A stretch of 64,000 nt of DNA from Prorocentrum cordatum (lineage: Eukaryota; Sar; Dinophyceae; Prorocentrales; Prorocentraceae): contig CAUYUJ010009779.1 of assembly GCA_963575745.1 (NCBI GenBank), positions 520,001 through 584,000 on the forward strand. Direction: 5' to 3'. The position numbers and the translations under genes were made by a program. Shown here piece after piece: positions 1-9,499 of the stretch. Numbering within the stretch: the stretch's first letter is position 1; every line of letters starts with the position of its first letter. The notes under the pieces were generated by a model that was given only the letters and a program-made list of their open reading frames with translations, did not search any database and was not told where the DNA came from.

Positions 1-51
1 CGGGGGGAGGGGAGGGGGGAAGGCTGAGGGCGAGGGGCTGAAGGCTGAGGG

Positions 52-345
52 CGAGCCCAGGATCGGTACATACAGAGAAAACGTGTCGTAAGGACGCGTG
101 GCAAGGACGCAAGACCCTTGGAGGCCGAAGTTGAAGTATTCTGGGCGGCGAAATTGCTAGGGACGGGCCGCAGAGACTGAGGCAGGGAAGGACCCAAGGG
201 TACCCTTGAAAAAATCGTTTGTCCTTACTATGCGCGTTGACTGTATGCCCTCCTGCCTTGGCCGGGAAGGCATGTGCACCGATCATGCGCCCAGGATGGG
301 CCTGGCCAGAATCGATGCACGTGCACAGTGCGTAGCTCTCTTCGC
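52..345. repeat. M5 hairpin element, copy 1, interrupted
   Basis: Positions 52-75 and 248-345 together match the element at 34398-34550, including AGGATCGGTGCATAC, CCTGCCTTGGCC and the right end followed by TTCGCCCGAG. The copy is split by about 170 bp of foreign sequence (76-247). The intact copy shows the family to be almost one long inverted repeat. The left end of this copy is lost in the G-rich start of the window. No coding potential is seen. Confidence 0.6.
76..247. mobile_element. Possible small TIR element inserted in M5
   Basis: This segment is absent from the other M5 copy. Its ends carry a weak inverted repeat: GTAAGGAC near 90 against GTCCTTAC near 223. No clear target duplication is visible. 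The sequence has no coding potential. It could be a MITE, or the M5 copies may simply have diverged by rearrangement. Confidence 0.35.
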
Positions 346-839
346 CCGAGGGGCGGGGTGGTTGTGGGTCGCAGGCGTTTGGCGGCGCGCATCCAGGGGG
401 TGGGGACGGGGGAGGGGGGAGGGCCTCCCAGAAGGAGGCTGCTTCCCAGAAGGCGCGGGCCCTACGTCTATGGATCGGGCCCGCGCCTTCTAAGAAGCAG
501 GGATGAGGCACGGGTGGTGAAGAGGGGCGGAGTGGGAGAAAAGGGAGAACGCGGATCGAGGGATGGCGGGCAAGGGTTGCAACGTCTGAAGGGGCAAAGG
601 AGCAAATGCTGGGTCCTGCGGGCCGCAATCCCGAAAACCAAGACAAGGGAGCAGGCAATGAGCGAGTCGAGGACGATGAGGTACCCCCCACTCCGCAATA
701 GAATTATGGGGGTCACATTTGGAAGGGGGTCTGATTCGGGCTTTCTTGGAGGGTTCCAGTGGGGTCTGGGCAAAGGAGGCCGCCTTTCATGGCTCGTCTA
801 CAAGGAAACCAAAAGGTAACGATGCCGCTACTCGCCAGA

Positions 840-1010
840 CCTCTCCTGGGGTGCGTTCTGACCAGGATTTCGAGACGAACCCAGCGCTGGCGACGAGGGC
901 CTCCGAGGAGGCCCAAAAAAGGGAAAACGGGCGGAGGGTGGAGGTATGGGCACCTTTTCCATCCTCTGAGTCTGGGGGGTGTAACCCCAGCCCTTCTATC
1001 AAAAATTTGG
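840..1010 (+). repeat. Dispersed repeat with GAGGTATGGGCACC core, copy 1
   Basis: The block from CTCCTGGGGTGCGTTCTGACCAGG through GGCGGAGGGTGGAGGTATGGGCACC recurs in inverted orientation at about 23985-24110 and, in part, on the plus strand at about 35930-36010. Each copy keeps an AAAAGGGAAAA box before the core. The function is unknown. It could be an unrecognised element or an old exon repeat. The surrounding stretch 346-1150 holds no other recognisable gene, only GC-rich sequence and one CTTCTAAGAAG palindrome near 488. Confidence 0.6.
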
Positions 1011-1150
1011 GGTAGACAGGGCATTGCCAATCGCCAAACACTCGACGCATGCACCCCGTGACAAGCACGACTGGGCAGACGACGCGTCACGCCGAAGGCT
1101 CGGCCCCTCCGTGAGGCAAAGGGGGGGCTCCTCCGAAAGCCCTCCTCGCC

Positions 1151-1444
1151 ATCGCTCGGACGTGCACTCCCCGTGCGTGCTTCGATTTCGTGCGTGTAGA
1201 TTCTCGAAGAAAGCAAACAGCCGACCCCAGCAAAGCATACGTAAACATAAACTTTTGGCGCTCCGCGCGGATTTGTTGGATCCGCGCGCCAGGGGCGGCG
1301 CCTGAGGCGCTGCCATGGGGGGGGCCAACGCGGATCCAAGAAATCCGCAGAGGAGCGCTTTTTCTATGTTTATGGCGTTTGGTCTTGTCCGAAAGATGCT
1401 CCTCGATGGTCCTCGCCGAGAAAGCATGCACACGTTCGGGCGAT
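1151..1444. mobile_element. M6 TIR element, copy 1, with nested insertion
   Basis: The ends are ATCGCTCGGACGTGCAC and, inverted, ACGTTCGGGCGAT. The same ends and the interior GATGCTCCTCGATGGTCCTCG occur in the 126-bp copy at 18473-18598. This copy is longer because another inverted-repeat element sits inside it at about 1240-1375. It is non-coding and was presumably mobilised by a transposase elsewhere. Confidence 0.65.
1240..1375. mobile_element. M7 TIR element nested in M6
   Basis: The two ends are near-perfect inverted repeats. TAAACATAA, GGCGCTCC, CGCGGATTT and TTGGATCCGCG on the left are mirrored by CGCGGATCCAAG, AAATCCGC, GAGCGC and TATGTTTATGG on the right. The segment is missing from the 18.5-kb M6 copy. 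The exact edges and the target duplication are uncertain. Confidence 0.55.
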
Positions 1445-1570
1445 GCCAGGCCTCCTGCCTCCCGAAAAGCCCTCGTGCGCCCGCCGCGAGACCTTCGGAA
1501 GCCTGGGCCGTCAAGCCACGGCCTGGGACACAAAGACCAGTCCCAGGTCAACGAGCGCGCTCCACTACTC

Positions 1571-1765
1571 TCGGGTCGGGCGAAAGGGGGGGATAGCGGA
1601 GGGGGGGTTTGAGAATCAGCTCACGTAGCTGATTTTCCCGGCGCCTCCCGGCGCCGGAGGCGCCCATGTATCGAGGAATGGGCCCCTCGGTGAGGCCGAA
1701 ATCAGCTACATGCAGCAAATTTCGTAACCCCCCCTTTCCCAATCCCCTCCTTTCGTCCGGCCCGA
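1571..1765. mobile_element. M2 TIR element, copy A (195 bp)
   Basis: The element starts TCGGGTCGGGCGAAAGG and ends, inverted, CCTTTCGTCCGGCCCGA. It is flanked by a perfect 5-bp duplication TACTC at 1566-1570 and 1766-1770. The centre has a GGCGCC-rich hairpin and CAGCTCACGTAGCTG. Related copies lie at 3704-3898 and 54205-54399. It has no coding capacity and is MITE-like. Confidence 0.85.
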
Positions 1766-2040
1766 TACTCAAAGAGTATCTACTCGCAGATGGCCTGGAT
1801 CCCCCGCGGGGGATCTACTACATAGTCCAGAACGAATTCGTTATCTAAGAAATGGCGCCGCCAAAACCCCCGGCCAATCCTGGCCAACCCTTCTGGACAA
1901 TGCAATGCCAACTCGTGCGACGACGGACCCGGCCAACCTCCCTGACCAACCTCCGGAGATCGGGCCAACCCTCTCGGCCAACACCCTCCAGCCAACCCTG
2001 ATTAGACCAATTCTTTCCATAAGATATAGTCTGATAAGAT

Positions 2041-2207
2041 ACTCCAGATTTCGTAATAAAGGGAGGGGGGTCTCATTTCGGGGGGGGTCTCTTCCAGGCT
2101 ATCTTGGAGGGCCTGGGGGGGTCTGGGGACGATGTTTTGGCGGGTTCTCCCACGGGGGAGATCTTGGAGGGTCCAGACCCCCTCCCTTTTATTACGAAAT
2201 CTGGAGT
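2041..2207. mobile_element. M8 TIR element (167 bp)
   Basis: The terminal inverted repeats of about 30 bp are close to perfect: ACTCCAGATTTCGTAATAAA on the left and TTTATTACGAAATCTGGAGT (with one extra T) on the right. The interior is G-rich with repeated ATCTTGGAGGG. It occurs once in the window, and no clean target duplication is seen. The stretch 1771-2040 holds nothing else recognisable. Confidence 0.75.
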
Positions 2208-2380
2208 GTATTAAAGCAGAAAGGCGTTTCTCGGACGTTTGCGAGCAGGCACTGTGCGAGCAGTGGAAGGCGCTCGGCGACCAGGGGTGGCTCCGAGAGC
2301 TCTGGGAGCCACGCCTTGGACGAAACCATGACGCCGGGGCGCGAGCAAGAGGCGGGGGGGGGAGGCAGGGAACGACACAC

Positions 2381-2545
2381 TGACTACCTACCAGACCACC
2401 CCAACCCAACCCGAAGACCCGAATTTCGGGTTGGGGTGGGTAAGGGTTCCACATGTGTTTTTTCTATGTATCCCGACCCCCCCCCCACACTGGAAATCGA
2501 GGGTAAATCTGAGCCTTCGGGTTGAGGTGGTTTGGTGGGTGGTGA
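2381..2545. mobile_element. M1 TIR element, copy 1 (165 bp)
   Basis: It starts TGACTACCTACCAGACCACC and ends GGTTTGGTGGGTGGTGA, giving an inverted repeat of about 36 bp with few mismatches. The 5-bp flanks CACAC (2376-2380) and TACAC (2546-2550) match at 4 of 5 positions. A conserved inner palindrome around CCCGAATTTCGGG follows the left repeat. Other copies are at 11544, 23588 and 55748. Confidence 0.85.
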
Positions 2546-3198
2546 TACACTGGCCCCAGGTCACCCGTCGTCGCACATCGAGGCCCGCGGTGCGCGACGC
2601 GCGACGATCGTCGTCGCGCACTCGCACCGCCTCATTGCAAGCGGCAGCTCTCCAGCCCAGACCGCGACGCGAGACGCGCGATCACCTCCGCGCCCCCCCC
2701 CCCCCCTGCGGACGACCTCACTGGCTAAGACCATGCCCGCGACCCCGACTGCGAGGGTCTGCCAGGTGATGGTCGCCTGGCCCGGCCAGCGTCCGCCTGG
2801 CCGTGTTCCCCCTCACGTGGCCAAGGGGGCCACCACGGCGGAGCTGAAGTCAAGCGCAACTCGTGCGCTGCAGGTCGAAAGGGTGAATTCGAAATTCTGC
2901 GACGGGCCCCACATGCGAGTAATTCTCGGCCGCTCCACTGGCGTTGTCTTGGACGGCCATCCTCACCGACAGCCTGAGAAGCCCAGAACCCAGAGACGAG
3001 ACGTGCAAATCTGGGTCCGGTCCTGCCCAAGCTGACGAGCCTCCGCTGATTAGCAGCGGCTAGCAGTTATAGGCCTCTTGAATTAGAACTGCTTGGCATC
3101 GAGGCTTTGAAAACTGAGGCCATGCAAAAGCTGCCATGATTGGCATCCAGAGTCCCATCGCTCTGCCCAAAGGAACACCCTTCTTTTTGGAGTCCCGA

Positions 3199-3380
3199 AA
3201 CGGTGCGGTGACAGACCGTGCGGTGACCTCGAAATCCATCAAGACCTCACCGCACGGTCCGTCACCGCACGGTCTTGGGACACCAGAGGCCCCTGTCGCC
3301 CGAGACGTCCTCGGAGAACGACCCGAGTCCCAAAACCGTGCGGTGACCCCGAATCCCCACCAACTCACCGCACGGTGTGG
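3199..3380. repeat. Cluster of inverted 12-mers ACCGTGCGGTGA
   Basis: ACCGTGCGGTGA or its reverse complement TCACCGCACGGT occurs about six times: plus orientation near 3202, 3216 and 3342, inverted near 3248, 3262 and 3365. They pair into two potential hairpins. The rest of 2551-3447 holds no recognisable gene. Confidence 0.75.
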
Positions 3381-3447
3381 TCACCACCCCGTTTGGGGGC
3401 CCCCGATTCTCTGGGACATCAAGGAACGTCGTCATCGAGTCGAAGGG

Positions 3448-3639
3448 TTAAGTCAGGCCTGTCCCCCTACAGGGGGATTTTCGACGAGAAATAAAAGATT
3501 ACCAAAAAATAGTCAAAACATAGTCCAAAAATCGTCTGGGGATTATTTGTTTAGTATTTGTTTTACCTTTTTGGGGGTATTTTTGGGTATTTGCATTTTT
3601 CGTCGAAAATCCCCCTGTAGGGGGACACGCCCGAAATAA
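3448..3639. mobile_element. M3 TIR element, full copy (192 bp)
   Basis: It begins TTAAGTCAGGCCTGTCCCCC and the right end carries the inverted counterpart GGGGGACACGCCCGAAATAA. It is flanked by a perfect 8-bp duplication TCGAAGGG (3440-3447, 3640-3647). Inside the ends are TACAGGGGGATTTTCGACGA and its inverse, with an AT-rich centre. Whole or partial relatives lie near 4856, 18787, 21985, 32671, 32830, 33898 and 53846. Confidence 0.8.
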
Positions 3640-3703
3640 TCGAAGGGACGTCCCTTCCCTTTGACCCCTCCCCCGCCAAGGGAGGGGAGGTCCCCAAGGT
3701 AGT

Positions 3704-3898
3704 TCGGGTCGGGCGAAAGGGGGGGATAGCAAAGGGGGGGTTTGAGAATCAGCTCACGTAGCTGATTTTCCCGGCGCCTCCCGGCGCCAGAAGCGGCCAT
3801 GTATCGAGGAATGGGCCCCTCGGTGGGGCCGAAACCAGCTGCATGCAGCAGATTTCGTAACCCCCCCTTTCCCAATCCCCCCCTTTCGCCCAGCCCGA
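3704..3898. mobile_element. M2 TIR element, copy B (195 bp)
   Basis: It has the same length, ends and interior as 1571-1765. It is flanked by a perfect 5-bp duplication GTAGT (3699-3703, 3899-3903). The start TCGGGTCGGGCG and end CAGCCCGA are conserved. Non-coding. Confidence 0.85.
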
Positions 3899-4419
3899 GT
3901 AGTTCTGGAGGGTTCCGAGGGTGGTCCAGGGGGGTCCCGGGTGTTGTGGTCCCCCTGGGGGGGGGAGGCTTCTCTTGGAGAAGCAGCTTTCCCCTCTCGC
4001 GCCTCCCCTCTCCCCCCCTCCCTCTTGCTACCCCTTCCATCCTCCTCCTCCTCCTATTAGTTCCCCTCCACCTTCTCGCCATTGACTTCCAGAGTCGCCT
4101 CGCCCTGCCCACCTCGGCTGGCCTGTCTTGGAACAACTCAGATGTCATGTGCCCAATACTCTTTCCTCCGCCTGGATGGCAAGCTACAAGGAAGCTGCAA
4201 ATCACCCGACCTTGTTCCGTTTGCTCCGTTCTCTTCGTCGTCGTCGACGCCGTCGCCGTCGCCACTGTCCTCCCCTTTCCTTGAGCCCGTCGCAGAGTCC
4301 TCCTGTGCACGTCACAGCTTCCCCAGATCCTCTCCCTGAGCCCTCCTCCTCGAGCTCGCCGACCACAACCAAAAGAAGCATTGCCGCCATGGAGTCGAGA
4401 GGAAGCCCTTCCCTTCATC

Positions 4420-4674
4420 GGGTTGGTCCAAAAGGGGGTCCGGCGACAAGGGGGTGGTGCAATAGATATGGTGCAATAGATTTGTGGGGTTGCAATACAA
4501 TTGGGGCGCGCAATACATTCTGGGGCGCAAATGTATTGCTGGGTTTTCGCGTGCAACACGTGTTGCAATACAATGCAATACAATTCTCTGGCGCAATACA
4601 TTTGCAATACAATTGCCCCAAACCTATTGCACCCCCCCCCTTCAGCTGGACCCCCTTTTGGGTCAACCAGACAA
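4420..4674. mobile_element. TIR element rich in GCAATAC motifs
   Basis: GGTCCAAAAGGGGGTCC on the left and GGACCCCCTTTTGGGTC on the right are inverted, followed inward by GGTGCAATAG and CTATTGCACC. The interior repeats TTGCAATACA in both directions around a central GCAACACGTGTTGC palindrome. Flanking CTTCATC occurs on both sides (4413-4419, 4675-4681), a candidate 7-bp target duplication. The stretch 3904-4419 holds only C/T-rich sequence. Confidence 0.7.
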
Positions 4675-4855
4675 CTTCATCCATTCCTGGCGGGGGTCCT
4701 GGGGGGGGGGGCGGGCTAGGGGGGATCTCCGGGGGGGTGGGGGAGCCCCGTGTCAGAACGGCATCCTCCCCCGGGGGATCCCGGGGCCCAGGCCCCAAGA
4801 CGGCCCAAGAGTGTCCCGGGAGGCCCCCGAGACGGTCCAAGAGGGCCCTGGATTT

Positions 4856-4960
4856 AGGTCGGGCTTGCCCCCCTACAGGAGGATTTTCGACCAAAAATTT
4901 TAAAAAATACCTCAAACAAATTAAACAACAGTCCAAACATAGTCTGGGGACTATGTTTAA
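4856..4960. mobile_element. M3 element, left part only
   Basis: GGTCGGGCTTGCCCCCCTACAGG followed by GGATTTTCGACCAAAAATTT matches the left half of M3. AGTCTGGGGACTAT, the M3 centre, ends it, and the right arm is missing. Another TIR element starts 10 bases later. Confidence 0.6.
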
Positions 4961-4969
4961 TCAGCTAGA

Positions 4970-5135
4970 CGTAAGAGTGACCCTGGGTAAGAGTGACCTT
5001 TGGTGCGCAGCTTTGGGGGGCGCGAGGGAGCCAAACCCAAGGACGCGGGCCGCTTACATCGCATCGCGCTCGGCGATCCGGGGGAGCCCGATGAGCCCGC
5101 ACCAAAGGTCACTCCGGCGAGGGGTCACTCTTACG
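4970..5135. mobile_element. TIR element with CGTAAGAGTGACC ends (166 bp)
   Basis: CGTAAGAGTGACC...AGTGACCTTTGGTGCGC on the left mirrors GCACCAAAGGTCACT...GGGTCACTCTTACG on the right, about 40 bp of inverted repeat. It occurs once in the window and shows no clear target duplication. Confidence 0.7.
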
Positions 5136-5139
5136 CCAA

Positions 5140-5700
5140 GTCGACCCAAGACTGTCCAAGAGAGCCCTGGATCGCCGAACGACAGGTCCAGGACGCCGAA
5201 GATGGCCTCTTGACAGCCCAAGCGGCTGCCGAGACGCCAGGAGAAGCCTCCGAGAGCACAGTAAGAGGGCCCCAGACAGGCAACATTCACCGATGTCCCG
5301 CAGTTTTATGCTAGATTCTAGTGTTTTCTCCTTCTCGGCTTCCCGACGCCGCAACGCAGCCCAAGATGCCACCACGATCGGCAGAAGCGGCGCCCAAGAG
5401 GTTCACAAAACGGCCCCAAAATGACCGAAGCGGGCCCCAAGACTGCCCTAGAGGCCTCCGAATCGACCCAATGGACCGCCAAGACAGCTCCGAGAGGATG
5501 CCAACATGGGGGCCCGAACCGAAAAAAACGAGGCCTGACGGGGCGCCCTAGAGGCCCGCAGGAAGCCCGAAGAGACCTCCCAAAGGCCCACTCGAACCCC
5601 CCAAAATGTCGTCAAACGGCCCCAACACTGACCCCCCAAAAGACCTACGAGCGCGCTCCGAAGAGCACGCACGAAACATCCCCCATGACTATGCCCCGCG
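5140..5700. repeat. Degenerate short-period repeat with GCCCCAAGA-type words
   Basis: Loosely periodic words such as GGCCCCAAGACTGCCC and GAGGCCTCCGA recur with a variable spacing of 10-40 bases. A similar texture on the same strand appears at 26240-26710 and 39660-41270, and on the opposite strand at 13480-14880. Open frames here are repeat artefacts. Confidence 0.5.
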
Positions 5701-5749
5701 TCGGCGTCGTCGTCGTCATCATCTCTCCCCTTCATGGTCGGCGGCGCCG

Positions 5750-6400
5750 GCCGCAAGGCGTTCCCGATAATGCACAAACGAAGATATGCAACTTCCAACA
5801 TCCTGCGCCCACTGGCCAAAACTCCAAAACGCAAAAAACAAATGTATGCATAATCGGCGCACCCAACTCAAAGGCGCAAAGACAACAGCAAACCCCGTGC
5901 AACCGAAACTCCTCAAATGCTGGAACGCGAACCGCAAGTATCGCATCATGCACCGTGGCAATGACCTGAAGCAAGATTGCACATGCGCACGTGAAAGGGC
6001 AAGACTGGGCCTGGCACGAAACGAACTCGTGCAACCAATATGGACACAAGGACGGGACGCGAAGAAACACACACCACAACACTGCACAGGGAAATCGGCT
6101 AACCATACCATTCGTTCCATGTGCACCAAACTGCCAAACACTATCAGAAGAACTCGGGGTCCTCATCCATGACAACCAGTATCATCTATTACTATACGCA
6201 CATGCTTACATATACATATACATATACATGTACATACATTTATATATAAATATATACATACGCCCGCAAAACATTTTACACACAGAAAATACACATATAC
6301 GGTTGAAGAGAGACCCGAGTATGCTGCATCAGTTCTGGCACAGCAGGGCGTCATCTGGAAATTGCACGGTGGCGCAAACGCACGCCCGAGAAGGCACCAC
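5750..6400. other. No recognisable gene; AT microsatellite
   Basis: Moderately AT-richer sequence without a supportable coding region. A degenerate CATATA/TACATA tract spans about 6195-6270. Confidence 0.5.
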
Positions 6401-6478
6401 TCGCGCCGAAAGAGCGCCCGAGTAAGAACTCGTCACGCAGTGGGAATGCATTCTAACATGTGCGGAGGTGCCCGCGAC

Positions 6479-7180
6479 TCAGACGCGTCTCGCGAGAGAA
6501 AGAAATCGTCTGGTCAACTGGCCGGGGCTGTCGCCGCGAACGGCGCGCGACCGATCGGCGAGGTCGCGCGCCCCGCTGTGGCGGCCGCGCTCGGCGCCTC
6601 GGCGCTCGGCGCCTCTAGCGCGGTCGTCGGGTTGGCTGCGCGCGCCGAACTCAGCGGGCGCCCCCTGCGGCCGCCCGCTCGCGGAGGGAGGAAACGCCCA
6701 CGCCCCTCGGGTCAGCGGCGGGCGAAAATCCCGCAAGCTTTCGTATCCTCCAGTCGTTTCCTGAACGTCGCCGCGCGCCTCGCCGTCGGCCGTTCTGTTG
6801 ACGAGGCAAGCGTCGGTCGCGATGGTCCACCAGTTGCCATTGTTGGGGTCGATTTTGAAGGCTGTGAACCGCTGCGTGAGGGCGTCTGCCACCGAGGCTA
6901 TGCGGCCCCCCCCAGCAGGCGCGCCGCCGCCGCGAGCGTCTGCAACTCTCCTGACCGCCCGCTAGTTCACGCCGTGGACCGGATGGTGGCCCAAACTCAC
7001 CGCCTGAAAAAATCCTCGCACCTTCGGGCGGGCTGGCTGACCTGCCGCTCCCGCCCGCAGACCCACGGCGCGCGCGACGCTCTCGATCGCCCCGTCGCAC
7101 AGCGCGCTGGCCGCGACTGGCGGCAGCGACTGCGGCGCGCCCTGCTCGCCGCCCGAAGGCAAAGACAATCGACGCGGCAC
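6479..7180 (-). pseudogene. Possible broken coding relic, unknown family
   Basis: One minus-strand frame stays open from 7180 to 6479 apart from a single TAG (near 6963). It reads like ordinary protein rather than repeat, for example FKIDPNNGNWWTIATDACL followed by VQETTGGYESLRDF. I do not recognise a domain. It lies about 1.6 kb downstream, on the same strand, of the DIRS-like element and could be part of it, a host exon remnant or chance coding in GC-rich DNA. Base use is similar to its surroundings. Confidence 0.3.
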
Positions 7181-7261
7181 TCGCCGCGGCCAGCCGCGAC
7201 GGGGGCCTGGCAGTTCGCCGACCCGGCGCGGCAGATGCGCAGCAGTCGGGGATCTTCTGAC

Positions 7262-7440
7262 CAGGGTTACTCCAGACCCGGGTCAGTCAGGCCTTGCAGA
7301 ATCCTGTAAGATCCCGCGCCCAAGTCCGGGCAAATGCGAAGGATCCTGGAAGATTCTGCAGGGCCCTGCACCCGAGCCCAGGCCATTGCGACGCTGGCCC
7401 TGCCGGCGATCTGCAGAGCTGGCCCCCGCTTGCATTGGCC
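7262..7440 (+). repeat. Dispersed block with AGGATCCTG words, copy 1
   Basis: CAGACCCGGGTCAGTC, CAGAATCCTG, GGATCCTGGAAGATTCTGCAGG and CCCCGCTTGCATTGGCCCCCGTCTC recur in the same order and strand at about 25110-25430. This is a diverged direct repeat of about 180-300 bp. Function unknown. Confidence 0.55.
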
Positions 7441-7444
7441 CCCG

Positions 7445-8290
7445 TCTCTCGCGCCCCGCGGCAGGCCGGGCGGGCCGGCGCCGGGGGGCGGACAGGCCGC
7501 GCCCAGCTCCACCAGCGCCCGCGCCCGCGCCGCAGCCCCGTGGAACTGCGCCGCCAAGTAGAAGCCGCCCGGGCCCAACGTGCCGACGTCTTGGACCTCG
7601 AAGACCGACCGCCGCGCAGTCTACCTGCTGCGTCGGGTCGAGCGTCGACACCTCGACAAGCGCCCCGCGGGCCCTGGCGAGCGCGACTCGCGCCGCCCAT
7701 CCGCGGCCCGTCGACGAAGCCGCCGCTCAGGTTCCTGCGGCGGGGGGCGGCGCGGCCCCCGCGCCCGCGCCGGCGCCTGCAGCTGGCGGCGCGCCGCCCG
7801 CGAGCCCAGGCGCGGCGCCCGGGCGTGCCGCGGCGGGGCGCCTAGAAGGGGCCCGGCAGTCCAGCCGTCGCGGTCAGCGCAGAGATGCTGGCGCCACCGC
7901 CGCGCCTCCGCCACCAGTGGGCCCGCTAGCTGGGGCGGGCGGCGAGAGACCCGCTGCCGCGCCCGCGGCCCCGCCGCGCCCGCGGCCCCGCGCGGCCGCG
8001 CCCTGCCAAAGCCATCGCCTTGGCCTCGGGCTTCGCCTCGGCCCTGGCCAGCATTGGCCTCAACCTTGGCCGCGGGCGCCGCGCCAAGGGCCCGCGCCCA
8101 GAGGGCGCCGTCAGCGCCGCTCCAGCGCCCCCAGCCAACGCCGCGCCTCCAGCACCGGCCCGCACGATGCTCTGAAGGAACCGCGCGCGGACTGGGCGCC
8201 AAGGGCCAACTTGTCGGAGCCACAAATGATACTGCCATGCGCCCTCCACGTCGGCCAGCGCAACGCTTGTCGACATATTTCCCCTGCGCC
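7445..8290. other. Very GC-rich stretch, nothing recognised
   Basis: More than 800 bases of GCC/CGG-rich sequence are open in several frames on both strands. That is expected from composition. No motif, domain or inverted-repeat element was identified. Confidence 0.5.
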
Positions 8291-8299
8291 ACTCATCTA

Positions 8300-8650
8300 C
8301 CGTGCACGTGTCGACAGTTACATATGTGCGTACATGCATGCACACATGCAATCATGCATGCATGCGCGCATGCCCAAGCACTCGCGCGTTCACAGGCAAG
8401 AAGACATATATCTCGCCATGCGTACGGCCATGCATGCATACTTCCGTGCAAAGAACACATTCACACGTACATGCATACGTACATACATACAATGTCCGTA
8501 CATACGTACATGCATCCATGCCATACCTACACTACGTGCACACACGCATGTATACAATGGCGCATGCAGGCATGTATGTATACGTGCATGCAAATATGCT
8601 CACACACGAATAACGATGCATACACATATAGATATGTATATGTACAACTA
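8300..8650. repeat. Degenerate CATG/CATAC microsatellite
   Basis: Imperfect ACATACGTACATGCATGC-type tetranucleotide repeats. The apparent His/Thr/Tyr-rich frames are repeat translations. Confidence 0.8.
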
Positions 8651-8786
8651 CACATTTAGAACAATGGGTTAGCTGCTGCACTCGGAGGGGAAAGCTTTTG
8701 CTACCACGTGCCACTCGCCCTGGCAAAGCCTACAGACGCATGCACAGCCGAACATCCCACAAGGTTCACCGCTCGGGTGAGGAGGG

Positions 8787-9499
8787 CTAAAACATGCAAG
8801 CCGCTTCTAAATCCCAATGGCGTCTGAGCAGACAGTTTACCATGCAAAATGCTAGTTTCGGCGGGTTGGAGGCAGCGGGGGATGTCCGCGTGGCCCCAGG
8901 CGGGGCCTTGCCCTCGAGGACGACGCGCGGCTTCCCCAAGGCCGAGCAAATTCCTCCAAAACTGCGGCGGCGCCTCTCGAGCTGAAGGGCATCCTGAGGG
9001 TCGACGCCGAAAACCAGCTTGGTGCGTTTCCTCCAACGGACTCCGAACTGGCACTGGTCACAGACACGGACGCGCACACTGCCTGATGCCATAAAGTGTT
9101 CCTGTGACGCGTGCCAAAGTCTACTGCCGATTGGATGCTCGAGCACGAAAGGGACCTTCGCACGGACAGAGATTCTCATGGGCTTCGAATCTGCCACAAC
9201 AGTCGCTACCTGCTGCAATCCTACCCCGCTTGCATTCGGTGGCATCTGGGGTCCCGAGGGCGCTGGGCCGAACGCCCGGCGCGTCTCCCTCGGTCGGCAG
9301 CCGCGCTCCACGAAGCGCATGGGGGGGCCGAGAACAACAAATATAACCTCCTTCCTGGCCACAGCAGCGCAAATTCTAGCGATAACAACTGGGCGAGTGA
9401 GCTCCTTGTCGGCGCCGTTCTGTTTGCCAGACCCGATTGCAGACCGATGGAGTCAGAGCCTGAGAAGAGATCGATCGCATACTTGCTGCAGCGACTCGC
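8787..9499 (-). pseudogene. C5-methyltransferase-like domain relic
   Basis: Seen in order over three minus-strand frames: DLFSGSDSIG (about 9470, resembling the SAM-binding motif I), SAPPCASWS (about 9331-9305, resembling the motif IV PPC with its catalytic Cys), FVLEHPIGSRLW (about 9150, resembling motif VI, Glu kept) and VCDQCQFGVRWRKRT (about 9065). The last is typical of a SAM-dependent domain I associate with dinoflagellate polyproteins. By analogy with the C5 family it would methylate cytosine, but activity of this subfamily is unknown. It follows the tyrosine recombinase on the same strand with no clear boundary, which suggests one polyprotein. At least two frame changes break it. The alternative is a non-catalytic SAM-fold domain. 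Confidence 0.6.

Noticed and set aside
6185-6270. TATATA-like tract as a promoter
   Set aside because: It is a degenerate CATATA microsatellite with no gene following. Dinoflagellate promoters are not known to rely on a classical TATA box.
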